Assembly (NCBI GenBank): GCA_028877195.1
Contig: JAPPIL010000051.1
Location: 1-8,997, forward strand
From: Pseudomonadota bacterium
GTDB taxonomy: Bacteria > Bdellovibrionota_B > Oligoflexia > Oligoflexales > JAPPIL01
DNA: 8,997 nucleotides
Direction of reading: 5' to 3'
The translations under genes were made by a program, and so were the position numbers. The notes beneath the pieces are model-generated. The model was given only the letters and a program-made list of their open reading frames with translations. It was not told where the DNA came from and searched no databases. Positions 7,401 through 8,997 of this stretch are shown here, piece after piece. Position 1 is the first letter of the stretch; each line of letters opens with the position of its first letter.

Positions 7401-7436
7401 GTTATTCACATTATTTGTGAATAACTGTATTTTTTT
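7401..7436 (+). promoter_or_regulatory. Perfect 10-bp palindrome with DnaA-box-like arms, followed by a T tract
   Basis: GTTATTCACA (7401-7410) and TGTGAATAAC (7416-7425) are exact reverse complements with a 5-nt spacer, followed by seven T at 7430-7436. Each arm contains TTATTCACA, which fits the DnaA-box consensus TTATNCACA. The layout also resembles an intrinsic terminator on the + strand, but the stem is AT-rich and no + strand gene lies directly upstream. It sits between divergent genes, so a protein-binding operator is at least as plausible. Confidence 0.45.
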
Positions 7437-7502
7437 CGCCATTAACCGTTTACAATTGCTGGCGTTTGCAGGATTGCATAGATAATAAACAGCAGGTATT
7501 TT

Positions 7503-8366
7503 GTGGTTTTTGTATCCGCAATTGAGGGCAATAGTCAGTGGCTTGATGGTGGTGCGATGTTTGGCAATGTGCCGCGTGCCCTGTGGCAGAAGTGGCATCA
7601 GCCTGATGAATTGGGGCGTATTCGTTTAGCTACACGTGGGTTATTGATAGAAGATGAGGCTAGCAAGATTAAAGTCTTGTGTGAGACGGGGGTTGGCAAC
7701 TTTTTCCCGCCGCATTTAGCCAAGCGTTATGGTGTTGAGAATAGCGACGAAAATTTACTGCTACGAAACCTGCATGCTTGTGGGGTGAGTGCTGATGAAA
7801 TCAACTATGTTATCCTATCGCATCTTCATTTTGATCATGTCGGTGGTTTGATTGCCGCTGATGGTGCGCTCAATTTTCCAAATGCACACTATCTAGTTGG
7901 TGCACGGGCTTTGGCTCGCGCTGAACAAGCGCATCGGCGCGACCATGCTTCGTTCATCGCTGACTTGCCAAGTAAGTTGCGGTCTAGCAAGCGGTTAGTA
8001 TTGATCGAAGGTGCAGACGACATCCCTGTTAAGTTGCGAGGTAAGCTTGAGTTTATCTTTACCGAAGGGCATACGGTGGGTCAAATGCATGTGCTTTGGG
8101 GGGAGAGGCACAACAAGATGTTTTTTGCGAGTGATTTGATTCCTGGTTGTGCTTGGGTGCATTTAGCAATTACCGCGGGCTACGACCGTTATCCAGAACT
8201 TTTGATCGATGAAAAGCAGGCACTGTATGAGCGGGCGCTACAAGAGAAATGGTTGCTGTTCTTCATGCATGATATTGATTGGGTCGCCGCCCACATAGCT
8301 AACGAGCAAGGTAAGTATCGTGCAGTTGACCAGATGTCATCGCTGTCTCGCTATCGTTTTGATTGA
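7503..8366 (+). CDS. MBL-fold metallo-hydrolase (YtnP/lactonase-like)
   Basis: A 287-residue metallo-beta-lactamase-fold hydrolase, probably cytoplasmic since no signal peptide is seen. The dinuclear metal site is complete: HLHFDH at 107-112 within VILSHLHFDHVGG, His190 in TEGHTVGQM, bridging Asp211 in FASDLIP, and His256 in FFMHDID. Overall order and length resemble the family that includes YtnP-type and N-acyl homoserine lactone lactonases, but the substrate cannot be inferred; many homologues are uncharacterised. The start is GTG 7503: the next ATG (7557) would remove EGNSQWLDGGAMFG, which looks like the conserved opening of this family, and an in-frame stop at 7479-7481 rules out a much longer protein. 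CAGG at 7493-7496 is a weak Shine-Dalgarno. Its TGA overlaps the smpB ATG by one base, so the two genes form an operon and are probably translationally coupled. Confidence 0.88.
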   Translation: MVFVSAIEGNSQWLDGGAMFGNVPRALWQKWHQPDELGRIRLATRGLLIEDEASKIKVLCETGVGNFFPPHLAKRYGVENSDENLLLRNLHACGVSADEINYVILSHLHFDHVGGLIAADGALNFPNAHYLVGARALARAEQAHRRDHASFIADLPSKLRSSKRLVLIEGADDIPVKLRGKLEFIFTEGHTVGQMHVLWGERHNKMFFASDLIPGCAWVHLAITAGYDRYPELLIDEKQALYERALQEKWLLFFMHDIDWVAAHIANEQGKYRAVDQMSSLSRYRFD

Positions 8367-8812
8367 TGCGTATTCTGGTCAGCAATCGCAAGGCTAGTCA
8401 TGACTATCATCTCCTTGATCGTTATGAAGCTGGGATAGTTTTACAGGGCACAGAGGTAAAGTCTCTGCGCGCCGCACGCGGCAATCTCAAAGACAGCTGG
8501 GTTGATGTTACAAAAGGCGAGGCTTACCTGTGCGATATGCATATCAGTCCATATAACTTCGGCAATCGTGCCAACCACGAAGAAAAACGCCGCCGCAAAC
8601 TGCTGTTGAAAAAAAAAGAAATCCTTAAACTACAGCAAGGGATACAAGAAAAGGGTCTAACCATCGTGCCCTTGCGTGTGTATTTCAAAGGTAGTTACAT
8701 CAAAGCCGAGATAGCTCTAGCAAAAGGCAAAAAACTATACGACAAACGTGAAACACACAAAAAAAGACAAGCTGATCGCGATATTGAAAGACATTTTAAG
8801 GCTAACCGCTAG
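8366..8812 (+). CDS. smpB: SsrA-binding protein SmpB
   Basis: The small RNA-binding protein that delivers tmRNA to stalled ribosomes for trans-translation. The 148 residues are family length. Hallmarks: NRKASHDYHLLDRYEAGIVL at 7-26, GTEVKSLRAARGNLKDSW at 28-45, HISPYNFGNRANHE at 59-72, RKLLLKKKEI at 77-86, and AKGKKLYDKRE at 119-129, followed by the basic C-terminal tail (130-148) that occupies the mRNA channel. The GTEVKSLR and HISPY forms resemble deltaproteobacterial and Firmicute SmpB rather than the gammaproteobacterial type (GWEVKS), which informs the taxonomic guess. ATG 8366 overlaps the preceding MBL gene stop as TGATG, and there is no Shine-Dalgarno, so re-initiation after the MBL gene is likely; a TTG three bases upstream is a less likely start. 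The tmRNA gene ssrA is not in the window. Confidence 0.97.
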   Translation: MRILVSNRKASHDYHLLDRYEAGIVLQGTEVKSLRAARGNLKDSWVDVTKGEAYLCDMHISPYNFGNRANHEEKRRRKLLLKKKEILKLQQGIQEKGLTIVPLRVYFKGSYIKAEIALAKGKKLYDKRETHKKRQADRDIERHFKANR

Positions 8813-8884
8813 AGTTTTGTTTGCTCGCTGTTAAATTCATTCCTTAAAGCACAAGTTTAATGCCAACCAAACAAAAAAAATAAG

Positions 8885-8967
8885 TTGACACCTTTGCAAT
8901 TAAATCTTAAACCCTCCCCGAAGTTTTCGTGTTTAGTGAAGTCAAGTGATGCAAGTTCTGGGGAGGG
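8885..8967 (+). promoter_or_regulatory. Possible promoter and Shine-Dalgarno-sequestering leader
   Basis: A perfect -35 hexamer TTGACA lies at 8885-8890; the -10 at the expected spacing (around 8907-8913) is poor. Downstream, CCCTCCCC (8912-8919) is the exact complement of GGGGAGGG (8960-8967), with a 40-nt loop that includes a small CGAA/TTCG hairpin (8919-8929). GGGGAGGG is also a strong Shine-Dalgarno for ATG 8976, so pairing would hide the ribosome site. If transcription began only a few bases after the weak -10, part of the left arm could be missing from the RNA. Function is inference. Confidence 0.35.
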
Positions 8968-8975
8968 CTTCTATT

Positions 8976-8997
8976 ATGGGCATCTTGGTGATAAGCG
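8976..8997 (+). CDS. Possible start of a further gene, cut by the window end
   Basis: An ATG at 8976 follows GGGGAGGG (8960-8967) at an 8-nt distance and opens a frame reading M-G-I-L-V-I-S before the window ends. The good Shine-Dalgarno and position about 160 bp after smpB make a real start plausible, but seven residues do not identify a protein. Confidence 0.4.

Noticed and set aside
7503..8366. Naming the MBL protein a quorum-quenching AHL lactonase.
   Set aside because: The metal ligands are shared by many MBL hydrolases, and the sequence alone does not fix the substrate.
8815..8876. TTTTGTTTG/CAAACAAAA inverted repeat after smpB as a terminator.
   Set aside because: The pairing is only A/T-rich with a loop over 40 nt, and it is followed by A rather than T on the + strand.

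Overview
The window is a densely coding bacterial chromosomal segment of moderate GC (mid-40s percent by eye). It holds eight complete genes, probably the first few codons of a ninth at the right edge, and no gene-free stretch longer than 200 bases. I see no rRNA, tRNA, CRISPR array, insertion sequence or prophage gene. The organism is most likely a Gram-negative bacterium of the former Deltaproteobacteria (Bdellovibrionota, Myxococcota or a relative). This is inferred from three things: the SmpB resembles the GTEVKSLR / HISPY / KKLYDKRE type rather than the gammaproteobacterial type; there is a TlyA-type rRNA methyltransferase; and a secreted metallopeptidase ends in a Cys-Gly / hydrophobic / Arg-Arg tail like MYXO-CTERM-type sorting signals. 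No species can be named from the sequence.

Layout from left to right. 193-1548 (+) is a sodium:solute symporter family transporter, preceded by a 5' region that can fold into two hairpins. It converges on, and overlaps by 28 bp, tlyA (1521-2303, -), a 2'-O-methyltransferase for rRNA. Next on the same strand is pabB (2402-3577, -), the chorismate-to-aminodeoxychorismate enzyme of folate synthesis. Divergent from pabB across 54 bp is a 3-hydroxybutyryl-CoA dehydrogenase (3632-4468, +) with a good Shine-Dalgarno sequence. After a 189-bp convergent gap come a TatD-family metal-dependent hydrolase (4658-5488, -) and, 42 bp upstream of it on the same strand, a secreted, probably surface-anchored gluzincin metallopeptidase (5531-7282, -). 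These two may be one transcript. A roughly 200-bp divergent region with a perfect 10-bp palindrome separates them from an MBL-fold hydrolase (7503-8366, +), whose stop codon overlaps the start of smpB (8366-8812, +). A possible new gene with a strong Shine-Dalgarno starts at 8976 and leaves the window.

The genes do not form one pathway. They are mostly housekeeping functions (translation quality control, rRNA modification, folate, acyl-CoA metabolism, nuclease) plus one transporter and one secreted peptidase. The most noteworthy items are the peptidase with its C-terminal tail, an 18-bp sequence repeated in inverted orientation at the 5' ends of the symporter and tlyA, a palindrome made of two DnaA-box-like 9-mers, and a leader near the right edge in which the Shine-Dalgarno has a perfect upstream complement. 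I found no convincing evidence of a new multi-gene system.
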